From Candidatus Aminicenantota bacterium (lineage in GTDB: Bacteria > Acidobacteriota > Aminicenantia > Aminicenantales > Saccharicenantaceae): a DNA stretch of 64,000 bases. Of this stretch, positions 63,691-64,000 are shown in pieces; within the stretch, counting starts at the first letter, position 1, and each line of letters opens with the position of its first letter. A program made the position numbers and the translations under genes. The DNA lies in NCBI GenBank assembly GCA_014360015.1, contig JACIYJ010000006.1, positions 62,001 through 126,000 on the forward strand. Direction: 5' to 3'. The notes under the pieces were generated by a model. The model was not told the DNA's origin, searched no databases, and was given only the letters and a program-made list of their open reading frames with translations.

Positions 63691-63731
63691 GGGATTTCCT
63701 ATCTCAGAGGGTCTTGCGGCTTAAGGAAACC

Positions 63732-63788
63732 TTACCGACCCACCCTCTGGGCGTACCAGTACCAGTAGTACCAGTACAGGTGGGTCAT
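63732..63788 (-). CDS. trpL: Trp/Tyr-rich leader peptide of the aromatic operon
   Basis: 18 codons plus TAA: MTHLYWYYWYWYAQRVGR, with AAGGAT eight bases upstream of the ATG. Three Trp and five Tyr codons are packed into eight consecutive positions (residues 5-12); there is no Phe codon. The GACCCACC at its start can pair with GGTGGGTC near its end (1:2 hairpin), which can pair with the terminator's 5' arm (2:3 antiterminator). This is the logic of the classic trp attenuator: ribosome stalling at Trp or Tyr codons should free segment 2 and allow read-through. Confidence 0.93.
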   Translation of the reverse strand: MTHLYWYYWYWYAQRVGR

Positions 63789-63824
63789 CTCAATATCCTT
63801 AAGCCACTTACACATTTCGTAATG

Positions 63825-63852
63825 ATTATAGATAAAGAAAAGAGCTTGTCAA
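63825..63852 (-). promoter_or_regulatory. Consensus sigma-70 promoter of the aromatic operon
   Basis: TTGACA (63847-63852) and TATAAT (63825-63830), both perfect, 16 bp apart on the minus strand. The predicted start site (about 63815-63819) leaves a leader of about 30 nt before the leader peptide. The match is the best promoter in the window. Confidence 0.88.
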
Positions 63853-63886
63853 GAACAGTTTCAGAATTTCTTAGAGCCTAAGGATT

Positions 63887-64000
63887 TTATGGTGGACACT
63901 TAGCACAGAACGAGCGAAATAGTTTGGTAGACAGATAGCGGTCTCCTCTATCCGGAAATATGGTAACAACTGTTCCTTCTTTTATTCTGGCAGCAATTTT
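63887..64000 (-). CDS. Cysteine synthase-like PLP enzyme, C-terminal end only
   Basis: 38 codons up to the right edge, stop at 63887. The fragment KIAARIKEGTVVTIFPDRGDRYLSTKLF is the highly conserved end of the CysK/CysM/cystathionine beta-synthase family (FPDxGxRYLST). The last residues FCAKCPP are an unusual tail with a CxxC pair. The enzyme would make cysteine from O-acetylserine or O-phosphoserine and sulfide. The stop lies about 35 bp upstream of the aromatic operon's -35 box on the same strand. Confidence 0.85.
   Translation of the reverse strand, partial: KIAARIKEGTVVTIFPDRGDRYLSTKLFRSFCAKCPP

Noticed and set aside
1-64000. Search for tRNA, rRNA and insertion sequences
   Set aside because: No cloverleaf-like segment, rRNA-like block, transposase or terminal inverted repeat pair was recognised by eye; a tRNAscan-SE or ISfinder run could still find one.

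Overview
The window looks like a chromosomal segment from an anaerobic, saccharolytic and proteolytic bacterium of the Candidatus Aminicenantes / Acidobacteriota type. This is an inference from gene content: an Oar-like TonB receptor with a carboxypeptidase-type N-terminal domain, a GWxTD protein with TPR repeats, a DUF5916 outer-membrane protein, Asp-box (sortilin-like) repeat proteins, an S46 dipeptidyl-peptidase and an oxygen-sensitive glycyl radical enzyme. No rRNA or tRNA gene was seen, so the taxonomy is not proven.

Region 1 (1-17986) is an L-arabinose/arabinan locus. It holds a GH51 alpha-L-arabinofuranosidase cut by the left edge, a GH127 beta-L-arabinofuranosidase lipoprotein, a secreted Asp-box protein and a large TonB-dependent receptor. 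Divergent from the receptor is an operon of ribulokinase, ribulose-5-phosphate 4-epimerase and an atypical FucI/AraA-like isomerase. Two LacI-type palindromes lie between the receptor and the kinase, and a DUF5916 protein closes the region.

Region 2 (about 18177-33954) is a type III-A CRISPR-Cas island, entirely on the minus strand. In transcription order it has a CARF protein of the NE0113 family, cas10-csm2-csm3-csm4-csm5, a CARF-HEPN ribonuclease (Csx1-like), a Csx3-like ring nuclease, cas6, array 2 (19 repeats), cas2-cas1-cas1'-cas2' and array 1 (12 repeats). Four features stand out. (i) A 27-nt palindromic element occurs in both leaders, in front of the adaptation operon and in front of cas10, suggesting one CRISPR regulon. 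(ii) The adaptation operon carries a second Cas1/Cas2 pair whose Cas1' has lost the catalytic His and the central substrate-binding segment. (iii) The trailer end of each array is followed by small protein genes with good ribosome-binding sites and then by one isolated degenerate repeat of that array's own type, so genes sit inside the arrays like giant spacers: a HELAH zincin plus a 57-aa protein in array 1, and a 23-aa membrane peptide plus a doubtful 62-aa ORF in array 2. (iv) Several array-2 spacers are overlapping variants of one target sequence.

Region 3 (34175-49685) is mixed housekeeping: a small secreted protein, an S46 peptidase, an OsmC-like protein, an MscS channel, a HypD-like glycyl radical dehydratase with its activating enzyme, aldose 1-epimerase, a decayed S9 peptidase, a GWxTD protein, an amidohydrolase, a patatin-like phospholipase and an acyl-ACP thioesterase.

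Region 4 (49808-63852) is one long minus-strand supraoperon for aromatic amino acids: trpE-G-D-C-F-B-A, chorismate mutase, DAHP synthase, tyrA, aroA, aroE, aroC, an aroK-aroB fusion and aroQ. It is preceded by a consensus promoter and a complete trp-type attenuator. The 18-residue leader peptide has three Trp and five Tyr codons but no Phe codon, which matches an operon that contains trp and tyr genes but no pheA. The right edge cuts a cysteine synthase-like gene.
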